Shown one piece after another: positions 23,896 to 31,449 of a stretch of DNA of 34,939 nucleotides. Origin of the DNA: JBFHKO01 sp041595355. GTDB taxonomy: Bacteria; Pseudomonadota; Gammaproteobacteria; Enterobacterales; Aeromonadaceae. The stretch lies in contig JBFHKO010000003.1 in NCBI GenBank assembly GCA_041595355.1, positions 1-34,939 on the forward strand, written 5' to 3'. A program made the translations under genes and the position numbers. The notes beneath the pieces were generated by a model. It worked only from the letters and a program-made list of their open reading frames with translations, was not told where the DNA came from and searched no databases. The first letter of the stretch is position 1, and each line of letters opens with the position of its first letter.

Positions 23896-25137
23896 TCAGA
23901 CGCGCTTGAAGATAAGCGAGCCGTTGGTCCCGCCGAAGCCGAAGGAGTTGGACAGCGCACACTCGATGTCAGCCCGCTTGGCGACATGGGGCACCAGGTC
24001 CAGATCGCATTCGGGATCCGGGTTGTCGAGATTGATGGTCGGCGGCACCACCTGATCGCGCAGGGAAAGCACGGTGAAGATGGCTTAAATGGCACCCGCC
24101 GCGCCCAGCAGATGGCCGGTCATGGACTTGGTGGAGCTGACCATCAGCTGCTTGGCATGTTCACCAAAGGTGCTCTTGACGGCACGCAGTTCGGCCACGT
24201 CGCCCAGAGGGGTCGAGGTGCCATGGGCATTGATGTACTGCACCTGCTCGGGGGTGATGCCGGCATCGCGCAGTGCATTGTCCATGGCCAGGGCCGCACC
24301 GGTGCCCTCGGCAGGCGGCGCCGTCATGTGATAGGCGTCACCGCTCATGCCAAAGCCAATCAGCTCGGCATAGATCTTGGCGCCCCGCGCCTTGGCATGC
24401 TCGTACTCCTCCAGCACCAGGACCCCGGCGCCATCGCCCAGCACGAAACCGTCACGATCCTGGTCCCAGGGACGACTGGCCTTCTGAGGGGCGTCGTTGC
24501 GGGTCGAGAGCGCCTTGGCGGCGGCAAACCCCCCCATGCCCATGGGCGTGGAGGCCTTTTCGGCCCCGCCGGCCACCATGACATCCGCATCGCCGTAGGC
24601 GATCATGCGCCCGGCAAAGCCGATGGCATGGGTGCCGGTGGTGCAGGCGGTGGTGATGGCAATGTTGGGCCCCCGCAAGCCTCTCATGATGGAGAGGTGA
24701 CCGGATACCATGTTGATGATGGTGGATGGCACAAAGAAGGGACTCAGCTTGCGCGGACCGCCGTTCATCAGACTGACATGATTGGTCTCGATTTGACCCA
24801 GGCCACCGATGCCGGAGCCGACGGATACACCGATGCGGTGCGCATTGGCGTCGGTCACTTCCAGACCGGAGTCGGCAAACGCCTGCAGGCCGGCCGCGAC
24901 ACCATACTGGATGAACATGTCCATCTTGCGGGCGTCTTTACGGGAAATACCGAATTGTTCGGGATCGAAGTCTTTCACCAAACCAGCGAACTTGGTTGGG
25001 AAATCAGTCGTATCAAAGTGCTCGATGCAGGTGATACCGCTCTGGCCATTCAGCAACGCCTGCCAAGAGGACTCGACATCGTTGCCTACAGGAGAAAGCA
25101 TCCCCAGGCCGGTCACCACAACTCTGCGTTTTGACAC
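23896..25137 (-). pseudogene. fabF: 3-oxoacyl-ACP synthase II with an in-frame TAA at codon 351
   Basis: Elongating condensing enzyme KAS II of fatty acid synthesis. The full reading frame spans 413 codons, the E. coli FabF length. It starts at GTG with a GGAGG seven bases upstream. The active site is encoded upstream of the break: Cys165 (TTACTTGTH), His305 (NAHGTSTPLGD), Lys337 and His342 (KSMTGHLLGAAGAI). Codon 351 (24087-24085) is TAA, where relatives typically have glutamate (GAA), so one G-to-T change explains it. The next 62 codons continue in the same frame without further damage, reading AIFTVLSLRDQVVPPTINL and ending with NSFGFGGTNGSLIF. The predicted 350-residue product (24085-25137) lacks the GFGGTN loop and C-terminal strands of the thiolase fold. 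Options: a real recent nonsense mutation, readthrough, or a sequencing error. Confidence 0.9.
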
Positions 25138-25188
25138 AGGAAAGCCTCCGGAAAGGATAATAGAGATGAAATGAAGGTAAGCAAAAGG

Positions 25189-25218
25189 ACGAGAGCGGCT
25201 GTGTTGAGCCGCTCTCGT
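25189..25218 (-). terminator. Hairpin between acpP and fabF, possible attenuator
   Basis: A perfect 12-bp stem (25189-25200 with 25207-25218, six-base loop) starts eight bases after the acpP stop. On the minus strand it is followed by CC and then TTTT, so termination is likely partial. That would let acpP be made in large excess over fabF, or stabilise the acpP 3' end. Confidence 0.6.
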
Positions 25219-25226
25219 TTTGATAA

Positions 25227-25463
25227 TTAGTCCTGGTTGGACAGGATGTAGTCGACAGCAGCCTTGACGGTGGTGATCTTCTCGGCTTCTTCGTCAGGGA
25301 TCTCGGTATCGAACTCTTCTTCCAGCGCCATGACCAGCTCGACGGTATCCAGAGAGTCAGCGCCCAGATCATCTACAAAAGAGGCTTCGGGCTTGACGTC
25401 TTCTTCCTTGACACCCAGTTGCTCGATGATAATTTTCTTTACGCGTTCTTCGATATTGCTCAT
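25227..25463 (-). CDS. acpP: Acyl carrier protein
   Basis: Small acidic carrier of growing acyl chains, 78 residues, nearly identical to E. coli AcpP. The phosphopantetheine attachment serine is Ser37 in GADSLDTVELVMALEEEF. MSNIEERVKKIIIEQLGV is the usual N-terminus and LSNQD is close to the usual end. A short AGG lies six bases before the ATG, with a stronger AAGGA further upstream. The 152-base gap from fabG probably contains an acpP promoter, in line with the very high level of this protein in the cell. A hairpin follows the gene before fabF. Confidence 0.98.
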   Translation of the reverse strand: MSNIEERVKKIIIEQLGVKEEDVKPEASFVDDLGADSLDTVELVMALEEEFDTEIPDEEAEKITTVKAAVDYILSNQD

Positions 25464-25509
25464 GACCTGATTTTTCCTTTAGATATACGCGATTGCGTGT
25501 CGTTGCAGT

Positions 25510-25537
25510 AGTTTATTCAATTCATCATGGTTTGCAA
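25510..25537 (-). promoter_or_regulatory. Candidate acpP promoter
   Basis: In the fabG-acpP gap the minus strand has TTGCAA (25532-25537), 16 bases, then TAAACT (25510-25515). The matches are moderate (four of six for each box). Another -35-like TTGACC lies 28 bases further upstream. An independent acpP promoter is expected from the gene's known high expression; the exact site is uncertain. Confidence 0.3.
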
Positions 25538-25615
25538 TACTGTTGGTTGTGGTCAAACCAGGAATTTAGACCTGTATCGCCCATTGAGCGAAGACCCAGC
25601 AACCCATCAGCAGCC

Positions 25616-26350
25616 TTAAACCATGTACATGCCGCCGTTTACCTGCAGGGTCTCCCCTGTGATGTATGCCGCCTCGTCGGAGGCCAGGAACAGCACTGCA
25701 GCAGCAATTTCCTTCGGATCACCCAGACGATGGGCCGGGACCTGGCTGAGAATAGCGGCACGTTGCTCCTCATTCAAGGCCTGGGTCATGTCGGTTTCGA
25801 TGAAACCCGGAGCCACGGCATTGACGGTGATGCCGCGCGACGCGACCTCCCGGGCCAGCGACTTGGTAAAACCGATGAGGCCGGCCTTGGCCGCCGCATA
25901 GTTGGTCTGGCCGGCGTTGCCCATGGTGCCCACCACCGAGCCGATACTGATGATGCGGCCATGACGCTTCTTCATCATGCTGCGCAGCACCGGCTTGCTC
26001 AGGCGGTACAGGGAGGTCAGATTGGTGTCCAGGATATCCTGCCACTCGTCATCCTTCATGCGCATCAACAGGTTATCGCGGGTGATGCCGGCATTGTTGA
26101 TCAACACATCCACGTCGCCATACTGCGCCTTGATAGCGGAGAACAGGCCTTCCACCGAGGCCGGGTCGGTGACGTTCAGCTCCAGACCACAGCCCTTGTC
26201 CCCCAGATACTGGGAGATGGCGGCGGCACCGCCGGCGCTGGTGGCGGTTCCCACCACGGTGGCACCGCGCTCGACAAACGCCTCGGCGATGGCCCGGCCG
26301 ATACCCCGGCTGGCTCCGGTCACCAGTACCACTTTTCCTTGTAAACTCAT
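25616..26350 (-). CDS. fabG: 3-oxoacyl-ACP reductase
   Basis: NADPH-dependent reductase of the fatty acid elongation cycle, short-chain dehydrogenase family. It has 244 residues. The cofactor loop TGASRGIG is at 11-18, NNAG at about 85-88, and the catalytic residues Ser138, Tyr151 and Lys155 (YAAAK) are at exactly the E. coli positions. The C-terminal ITGETLQVNGGMYMV is typical. The ATG at 26350 has GAGGAG five bases upstream; the GTG two codons earlier overlaps that site and is unlikely. It follows fabD with a 12-base gap and precedes acpP. Confidence 0.97.
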   Translation of the reverse strand: MSLQGKVVLVTGASRGIGRAIAEAFVERGATVVGTATSAGGAAAISQYLGDKGCGLELNVTDPASVEGLFSAIKAQYGDVDVLINNAGITRDNLLMRMKDDEWQDILDTNLTSLYRLSKPVLRSMMKKRHGRIISIGSVVGTMGNAGQTNYAAAKAGLIGFTKSLAREVASRGITVNAVAPGFIETDMTQALNEEQRAAILSQVPAHRLGDPKEIAAAVLFLASDEAAYITGETLQVNGGMYMV

Positions 26351-26362
26351 GCTCACTCCTCG

Positions 26363-27298
26363 TTACTGAAACTTGCTCAGGGCATCCTGCAGACCGGCCG
26401 CATCATTGATGGCCGCCCCGTCCACGCGCTTGTCGATACGCTTGACCAGGCCGGACAATACCTTGCCCGGGCCCATTTCGATCGCGTAGTCGATGCCGTC
26501 ATTGGCCATCTGCTCGACGATTTCGGTCCAGCGCACCGGGCTGAACAGCTGGCGTACCAGTGCCTCCTTGATGCGTGCCGGTTCCGTTTCACAGCTGACG
26601 TCCACGTTGTTGATGACCGGAATGGCCGGCGTCCGGATCTCGATGCCCTGCAGGGCCAGGGCCAGTTTCTCGGCGGCCGGCTGCATCAAGGCACAGTGGG
26701 ACGGCACGCTCACCGGCAGCGGCAGGGCACGCTTGGCACCGGACGCCTTCATCAGCACATTGGCCCGCTCCACCGCTTCCTTGTTGCCGGCAATCACCAC
26801 CTGGCCCGGGGAGTTGAAGTTGACCGGCGCCACCACCTGCCCCTGGGCGGCCAGACGGCAGTTTTCGGCAATGGCGTCGTTATCCAGACCGATGATGGCT
26901 GCCATGGCGCCGGTTCCCTCTGGGACCGCCTCCTGCATGGCCAGGCCACGCAGCTCCACCAGCTTGACCGCATCGGTGAATGCCAGGGCACCGGCACACA
27001 CCAGCGCCGAGTACTCGCCGAGGCTGTGACCGGCCATCAGCGTCGGGGTCGCGCCCCCCTCGGCTTGCCAGACCCGCCACAGGGCTACCGAGCTGGTCAG
27101 CAGCGCCGGCTGGGTACGCCAGGTCTTGTTCAGCTCTTCCGCCGGCCCCTGCATCACCAGTTGAAACAGATCGTAACCCAGCACCTGGCTGGCTTCATCA
27201 AACGTCGCCTGTACCAGCGGGTATGCCTCGGCCAGCTCGGCCAGCATGCCAACACTCTGGGAGCCCTGGCCGGGGAATGCGATAGCAAACTTGCTCAT
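26363..27298 (-). CDS. fabD: Malonyl-CoA:ACP transacylase
   Basis: Transfers malonyl groups from CoA to ACP. It has 311 residues. FPGQGSQSVGM is at the N-terminus, with the catalytic serine in GHSLGEYSAL (Ser92). The arginine that binds the malonyl carboxylate lies in VELRGLAMQEAVP. The active-site histidine is in VSVPSHCALM, and the C-terminal GPGKVLSGLVKRID is conserved. All family residues are intact. It sits between fabH (22-base gap) and fabG (12-base gap) in the conserved fab cluster. Confidence 0.97.
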   Translation of the reverse strand: MSKFAIAFPGQGSQSVGMLAELAEAYPLVQATFDEASQVLGYDLFQLVMQGPAEELNKTWRTQPALLTSSVALWRVWQAEGGATPTLMAGHSLGEYSALVCAGALAFTDAVKLVELRGLAMQEAVPEGTGAMAAIIGLDNDAIAENCRLAAQGQVVAPVNFNSPGQVVIAGNKEAVERANVLMKASGAKRALPLPVSVPSHCALMQPAAEKLALALQGIEIRTPAIPVINNVDVSCETEPARIKEALVRQLFSPVRWTEIVEQMANDGIDYAIEMGPGKVLSGLVKRIDKRVDGAAINDAAGLQDALSKFQ

Positions 27299-27320
27299 CT
27301 TGTTGTTATTCCTGTCGTGA

Positions 27321-28280
27321 TTAATAACGGATCAGGGCGGAGCCCCATGTGAAGCCGCCGCCAAAGGCCTCCAGCAGGATCAGCTGGCCACGCTGGATAC
27401 GGCCGCTGCGCACGCCCTCATCCAGGGCCAGCGGCACCGACGCCGCCGAGGTGTTGCCATGCCGCTCCAGAGTCAGGATCACCTGGTCCATGGGCATGCC
27501 CAGCTTTTTCGCCGTGGCACTGATGATGCGGTAGTTCGCCTGGTGGGGTACCAGCCAGTCCAGCTGGGATTTGTCGATGTTGTTGGCCGCCAGGGTGGTG
27601 GTGACCAGCTCGCTCAGGCGCGTTACCGCCACCTTGAACACATCATTGCCCTTCATGAACATGTAGGCATTGAACTCGGCCTCCGTCAGACCCCGCTTGG
27701 CCTGAGGCAACTTCAGCAACTCACCAAACCGGCCATCGGCGTGAATATGCGTGGAGAGAATGCCGGGCTCGTCGGCCGCACCCACCACCACGGCACCGGC
27801 ACCGTCACCAAAGAGTATCAGGGTGCCACGGTCGCTGGGGTCGCAGGTACGCGACAGCACGTCGGCCCCCACCACCAGCACATGACGCGCCGCGCCGGTG
27901 CGGATGAATTGATCGGCGATGCTGAGCGCATAACTGAAACCGGCACAGGCTGCCGCCACGTCAAAAGCAGGAATGCCCGGGCAATCCAGCAGTGCCTGCA
28001 ATTCACACGCGGCTGCCGGGAACGCGTTGTCAGCGCTGGTGGTCGCCAGGATGATCATGTCCAGCTCGGCGGCAGCGATGCCGGCGGCGTCGAGGGCTCC
28101 CAGCGAGGCCTGGTGGGCCAGCGTGGCCACCGATTCGTTGTCATCGGCAATGCGACGCTCACGAATACCGGTACGCTCCACTATCCATTCATCACTGGTC
28201 TCCACCATACGCTCAAGATCAGCATTGGTGCGCACCTTCGCGGGCACATGGCTGCCCGTGCCAAGAATTTTACTAAACAT
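27321..28280 (-). CDS. fabH: 3-oxoacyl-ACP synthase III
   Basis: Initiating condensing enzyme, joining acetyl-CoA and malonyl-ACP. It has 319 residues. The catalytic cysteine is Cys112 (FDVAAACAGFSYAL). The histidine of VPHQANYRIISATAKKL and the asparagine of RHGNTSAASVPLALDE complete the Cys-His-Asn triad. The N-terminal MFSKILGTGSHVPAKVRTNADLE-type start fits the family; the open frame extends 44 codons upstream into plsX sequence but is not conserved. Ten bases separate it from plsX. This enzyme is intact, unlike fabF downstream. Confidence 0.96.
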   Translation of the reverse strand: MFSKILGTGSHVPAKVRTNADLERMVETSDEWIVERTGIRERRIADDNESVATLAHQASLGALDAAGIAAAELDMIILATTSADNAFPAAACELQALLDCPGIPAFDVAAACAGFSYALSIADQFIRTGAARHVLVVGADVLSRTCDPSDRGTLILFGDGAGAVVVGAADEPGILSTHIHADGRFGELLKLPQAKRGLTEAEFNAYMFMKGNDVFKVAVTRLSELVTTTLAANNIDKSQLDWLVPHQANYRIISATAKKLGMPMDQVILTLERHGNTSAASVPLALDEGVRSGRIQRGQLILLEAFGGGFTWGSALIRY

Positions 28281-28290
28281 AGGTATCGAC

Positions 28291-29310
28291 TTAGCGCCTG
28301 TCTGTAAGTACTGCGTGGAACCGCTCCGCGATACGGGTCGGCAACTGTCGGTCGACTTCGGCGACCGCCTGCAGAATGGCATTCGACAAAGCATACCTTT
28401 CGGCACGCCCATGACTTTTGATTACTATCCCCCGCAATCCTAACAGACTTGCGCCGTTGTACTGGTCGGGGTTCAGGTGAGAAAGACGGCGTTTGAAGTA
28501 GCGGGTCAGGCCCCGCTGGATCCAGCCGCCCATCCCGGGAAGAGAGCGGGAGCTGGCCTGGCTAATCAGCCTGACCATGCCCTCGGCCGTCTTGAGGGCG
28601 ATGTTGCCGACAAAACCGTCGCACACGATCACATCGGCCTGGCCGGTAAACAAGGCATCGCCCTCGATGAAACCAATGTAATTGAGACCGGGGGTGGCCG
28701 ACAACAGGGTCGCGGCCCGTTTTACCTGTTCATTACCCTTGATTGCCTCGGCCCCCACGTTAAGCAGAGCCACCCTGGGCGCGGCGATGCCATTTACCCA
28801 GGTGGCCACCTGGGAGCCCATGATGGCGAATTGCCAGAGGATCTCGGGTTCACAGCTTACATTGGCGCCCAGATCCAGCAGCACCGACTTGCCTCCCAGC
28901 ATGGTCGGCAGGCTGGTGGTCAGGGCCGGCCGCTCCACTCCGGGCACCGATTTGAGTACGCACTTGGCAATCGCCACCAGGGCCCCGGTATTGCCCGCCG
29001 AGACACAGGCGGCCGCCTGCCCCTGGTTGACCAGATCGATGGCCAGGCGCATGGAGGAGTTCTTGAACGAACGCAGGGCAACCACGGGCCGTTCCGCCAT
29101 GGAGATGGCCTGGGAGGCATGGATCAGCTGGATGCGGGGATGGTCGAGCAGGCCGAAGCGGGCCAGAAAGGGCTGTATGGCATGCAGATCGCCGACCAGC
29201 AGCAATTTGAGGTTGGCATTAAGCGACAGTGCCTGCGCGGCGGCAGGCACTGTTTCAGAGGGGCCGTGGTCGCCCCCCATTACATCTAACGCGACGGTTA
29301 GAAAAGACAA
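28291..29310 (-). CDS. plsX: Phosphate acyltransferase PlsX
   Basis: Makes acyl-phosphate from acyl-ACP for phospholipid synthesis, a peripheral membrane enzyme. It has 339 residues. The conserved blocks are VALDVMGGDHGPSETV, CVSAGNTGALVAIAK, VLLDLGANVSC, ALLNVGAEAIKG, VIVCDGFVGNIALKTAEG and SHLNPDQYNGASLLGLRG with IKSHG. The start is TTG at 29310, with AGGA six bases upstream. The only nearby ATG is in a different frame, and no other in-frame start lies before the conserved sequence. It is 23 bases after rpmF and 10 before fabH. Confidence 0.95.
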   Translation of the reverse strand: MSFLTVALDVMGGDHGPSETVPAAAQALSLNANLKLLLVGDLHAIQPFLARFGLLDHPRIQLIHASQAISMAERPVVALRSFKNSSMRLAIDLVNQGQAAACVSAGNTGALVAIAKCVLKSVPGVERPALTTSLPTMLGGKSVLLDLGANVSCEPEILWQFAIMGSQVATWVNGIAAPRVALLNVGAEAIKGNEQVKRAATLLSATPGLNYIGFIEGDALFTGQADVIVCDGFVGNIALKTAEGMVRLISQASSRSLPGMGGWIQRGLTRYFKRRLSHLNPDQYNGASLLGLRGIVIKSHGRAERYALSNAILQAVAEVDRQLPTRIAERFHAVLTDRR

Positions 29311-29333
29311 AAGGCATCCTTACTTAATGGAAA

Positions 29334-29501
29334 TTAAGCGATGACCTTCTTGCCACGATAGTAACCATCAGCGGTGATGTGATGACGACGGTGAACTTCA
29401 CCGGAAGTGGCATCAACACTCAGCTGCTGGGCGCTCAGCGCATCGTGGGAACGACGCATGCCACGCGCGGAGCGGGTTTTTTTGTTCTGCTGTACGGCCA
29501 T
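29334..29501 (-). CDS. rpmF: 50S ribosomal protein L32
   Basis: Small ribosomal protein of 55 residues, readable by translating the minus strand: it begins MAVQQNKKTRSARGMRRSHD and ends ITADGYYRGKKVIA. This matches the L32 family, with the basic N-terminus and the GEVHRRHHI segment (zinc cysteines absent, as in E. coli L32). An AGGAG ribosome site lies nine bases upstream of the ATG. It lies between yceD (21-base gap) and plsX (23-base gap), the order known from E. coli, where ribosomal and lipid genes are cotranscribed. Confidence 0.97.
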   Translation of the reverse strand: MAVQQNKKTRSARGMRRSHDALSAQQLSVDATSGEVHRRHHITADGYYRGKKVIA

Positions 29502-29522
29502 TGACCATTACTCCTGATTCAC

Positions 29523-30044
29523 TTACTTGCGTTTTAAACTATCCAGAACTGCAAAAGGGTTCGGACGCTCATCGGCAGGTTCGATTTTCCCCCAGCTCAT
29601 CTGCATTCCCTCCCGTGGACAGGCACCCTCAGGGTGCATGGGCACTATTGGCAGGTTAAGGATGAGTTCATCCTCGAGCAGCTGGTGGAGGTCCACTTCG
29701 CCATGCTCATCCGGCTCGATGGCCTCATAAGCTTCCGGCAATTCTTCCACCACTGTTTTTTTCAACAGCGGAGTATAGATGAACTCGGCATCACAATGAT
29801 GTTCGAAGAGGTCATTACACCGTTGGCATTCGAGTTTGACCTGGGTATGGGCATTACCCTGCATGATGGTCAAACCTTGGGCATCGATGCCAAAGGACAG
29901 ACGCGCTTCGATATCACTCAGAATACCGGCGGTCAACTCAGCCAGTCGCGGCATCTGTGCCGGCTCAACGATCCCCTCGTAATCGAGGCGTTTTGCCGCA
30001 CAGCGGACTGGGTCAATCTTTATGGGCAACTTCACTTTTTGCAT
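29523..30044 (-). CDS. yceD: DUF177 protein YceD (23S rRNA accumulation protein)
   Basis: Conserved protein of 173 residues, same length as E. coli YceD. It begins MQKVKLPIKIDPVRCAAKRLDY, has a CxxC pair in KLECQRCNDLF (about residue 75), an acidic middle (EAYEAIEPDEHGEVDL) and ends PNPFAVLDSLKRK. The family is implicated in 23S rRNA accumulation and is consistently next to rpmF. No ribosome site is visible before the ATG. The best promoter of the region ends only nine bases upstream, suggesting a leaderless transcript. It is the first gene of the long minus-strand operon yceD-rpmF-plsX-fabHDG. Confidence 0.94.
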   Translation of the reverse strand: MQKVKLPIKIDPVRCAAKRLDYEGIVEPAQMPRLAELTAGILSDIEARLSFGIDAQGLTIMQGNAHTQVKLECQRCNDLFEHHCDAEFIYTPLLKKTVVEELPEAYEAIEPDEHGEVDLHQLLEDELILNLPIVPMHPEGACPREGMQMSWGKIEPADERPNPFAVLDSLKRK

Positions 30045-30053
30045 AAGGCGCGC

Positions 30054-30082
30054 ATGATATAGACAGTAGAATCCAGAGTCAA
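30054..30082 (-). promoter_or_regulatory. Strong candidate promoter for the yceD-rpmF-plsX-fab operon
   Basis: On the minus strand TTGACT (30077-30082), 17 bases, TATCAT (30054-30059): each box matches the sigma-70 consensus at five of six bases, with ideal spacing. Transcription would be expected to begin about 2-4 bases before the yceD ATG at 30044. Confidence 0.7.
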
Positions 30083-30109
30083 AGGAAAAACCTGACCCAC
30101 GAAAAATCG

Positions 30110-30138
30110 GTGAAACCGGGATCGAGCTGGCCTATGAT
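30110..30138 (+). promoter_or_regulatory. Candidate promoter for maf
   Basis: GTGAAA (30110-30115), 17 bases, TATGAT (30133-30138). The -10 is good (five of six) and the -35 moderate. It would give a leader of about 25 bases before the maf ATG at 30169. It is divergent from the yceD promoter, with the two elements about 27 bases apart. Confidence 0.45.
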
Positions 30139-30168
30139 AACCGGCTTTCACACCAACTGGCACGGACT

Positions 30169-30750
30169 ATGACGCCGCCCCTGATCCTGGCATCCACTTC
30201 CCCCTATCGACGGCAACTGCTGGAAAAACTGCGCCTCGACTTTAGCGCCGAGGTGCCCGACTGCGATGAAACGGCGCTGCCCGGCGAGACGGCGCCACAG
30301 CTGGTGCAACGGCTGGCGCTGGAGAAGGCGCGCTCCGTGGCCCGTCGCCATCGGCAGGCCTGGGTCATCGGCTCGGATCAGGTCTGCAGCATTGATGGGC
30401 GCATACTGGGCAAACCGGGCAGTACGGATGCGGCACAGGCGCAACTGGCGGCGGCCTCGGGACGCCGGGTCACCTTTTATACGGGATTATGCCTGTATGA
30501 CGCCGCCAGCGGGCACTATCAGCTCGACTGCGACCCCTTCCATGTCCACTTCCGGCCTCTAAGCGCCGACACCATAGCCCGCTATGTGGCCGCCGAGCAG
30601 CCGCTGGACTGTGCCGGCAGCTTCAAGAGCGAAGGGCTGGGTATTTGTCTGTTCGAGCGGCTGGAAGGACGGGATCCCAACAGTCTCGTCGGTCTGCCCC
30701 TGATCGGCGTGGTCGACATGCTGCACGCCTGGGGCCTCCGCCTCCCCTGA
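30169..30750 (+). CDS. yceF: Maf/YceF-family nucleotide pyrophosphatase
   Basis: House-cleaning nucleotide pyrophosphatase. E. coli YceF prefers 7-methyl-GTP. It has 193 residues. Recognisable motifs are LILASTSPYRRQLLEKL at the N-terminus, CDETALPGETAPQLVQRLALEKA, IGSDQVCSIDG with the catalytic aspartate, FYTGLCLYD, CAGSFKSEGLGICLFERLEGRDPNSLVGLPL. The CAGSFKSEG version matches the YceF rather than the YhdE subgroup. The start ATG has no clear ribosome site. It is divergent from yceD and convergent with the HAD phosphatase gene, where a 10-bp stem separates them. Confidence 0.93.
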   Translation: MTPPLILASTSPYRRQLLEKLRLDFSAEVPDCDETALPGETAPQLVQRLALEKARSVARRHRQAWVIGSDQVCSIDGRILGKPGSTDAAQAQLAAASGRRVTFYTGLCLYDAASGHYQLDCDPFHVHFRPLSADTIARYVAAEQPLDCAGSFKSEGLGICLFERLEGRDPNSLVGLPLIGVVDMLHAWGLRLP

Positions 30751-30759
30751 GGTTCACGC

Positions 30760-30795
30760 GCCGCCAGGGTAGCCGATAGGCACCGCCCTGGCGGC
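30760..30795. terminator. Hairpin between convergent maf and HAD phosphatase genes
   Basis: A perfect 10-bp inverted repeat GCCGCCAGGG (30760-30769) / CCCTGGCGGC (30786-30795) with a 16-base loop fills the 48-base gap between the two convergent stops. There is no T-run, so terminator strength is uncertain. Confidence 0.4.
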
Positions 30796-30798
30796 CAC

Positions 30799-31449
30799 TC
30801 AGATGCGCAGCAGATCCGGCAGTTGCGACAAGCGGTCGATGATGTGCAGGGGCCCATGAGCGGCCAAGCGCCGGGCATCATGCACCCCCCAGGTGATGCC
30901 GATGCGGGCCATGCCCAGCCGCTCGGCCATGGCCATGTCGAGACAGGAGTCGCCTACCATGAGCGCCCGCTCTACGGGGACGTCCAGCTGCGCCAGCAAC
31001 TGGCTCAGCATCAGGGGATCAGGTTTGGAACGCGCCTCGTCAGCACCGCGGCTGGCATGAAAATAACCGCCCAGCCCGGTGGCGGCCAGCACCCGATCCA
31101 GCCCCGCTCGCGCCTTGCCGGTGGCGATGGCCAGTTGGTAACCGGCGCCATGCAATTGACGCACTGTCTCCTCGACCCCATGAAACAGCGGCGTCGGCGT
31201 GCGATCCAGGCTCAGATAGTGCGCACGGTAGCGCTCGGTCAGGCGGCCAAGGGTATCGGCACCGGCATCCGGGAACAGCGTCTCCATGGCGGTGGCCAGG
31301 CTCAGACCGATGATCTCCTGCACTGCGGCGGCCTCGGGCACGGGCAGCGCGCAATCCCGGGCCGCGCCCTGCATGCTGCTGACGATTCGCCCCACGGAGT
31401 CCATCAGGGTACCGTCCCAGTCGAAGATGATCAGCCGATACCCCGTCAT
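30799..31449 (-). CDS. HAD-family phosphatase downstream of rluC (phosphoglycolate phosphatase-like)
   Basis: HAD subfamily IA hydrolase of 216 residues. Motif I is DWDGTLMDS (Asp10 nucleophile, Asp12), motif II the threonine in LAIATGKARAGLD, motif III the lysine in SKPDPLML, and motif IV GDSCLDMAMAERLG. The helical cap (about 17-85) is the usual place for substrate choice. It resembles Gph-like proteins found next to rluC in Vibrio and Pseudomonas; the substrate cannot be told from sequence. Its ATG overlaps the rluC stop by four bases, so the two are coupled. Confidence 0.9.
   Translation of the reverse strand: MTGYRLIIFDWDGTLMDSVGRIVSSMQGAARDCALPVPEAAAVQEIIGLSLATAMETLFPDAGADTLGRLTERYRAHYLSLDRTPTPLFHGVEETVRQLHGAGYQLAIATGKARAGLDRVLAATGLGGYFHASRGADEARSKPDPLMLSQLLAQLDVPVERALMVGDSCLDMAMAERLGMARIGITWGVHDARRLAAHGPLHIIDRLSQLPDLLRI

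Noticed and set aside
23841..24095. Alternative minus-strand frame over the 3' part of fabF
   Set aside because: It is in a different frame; the true FabF C-terminus reads in the original frame after the TAA, so a frameshift is not the explanation.
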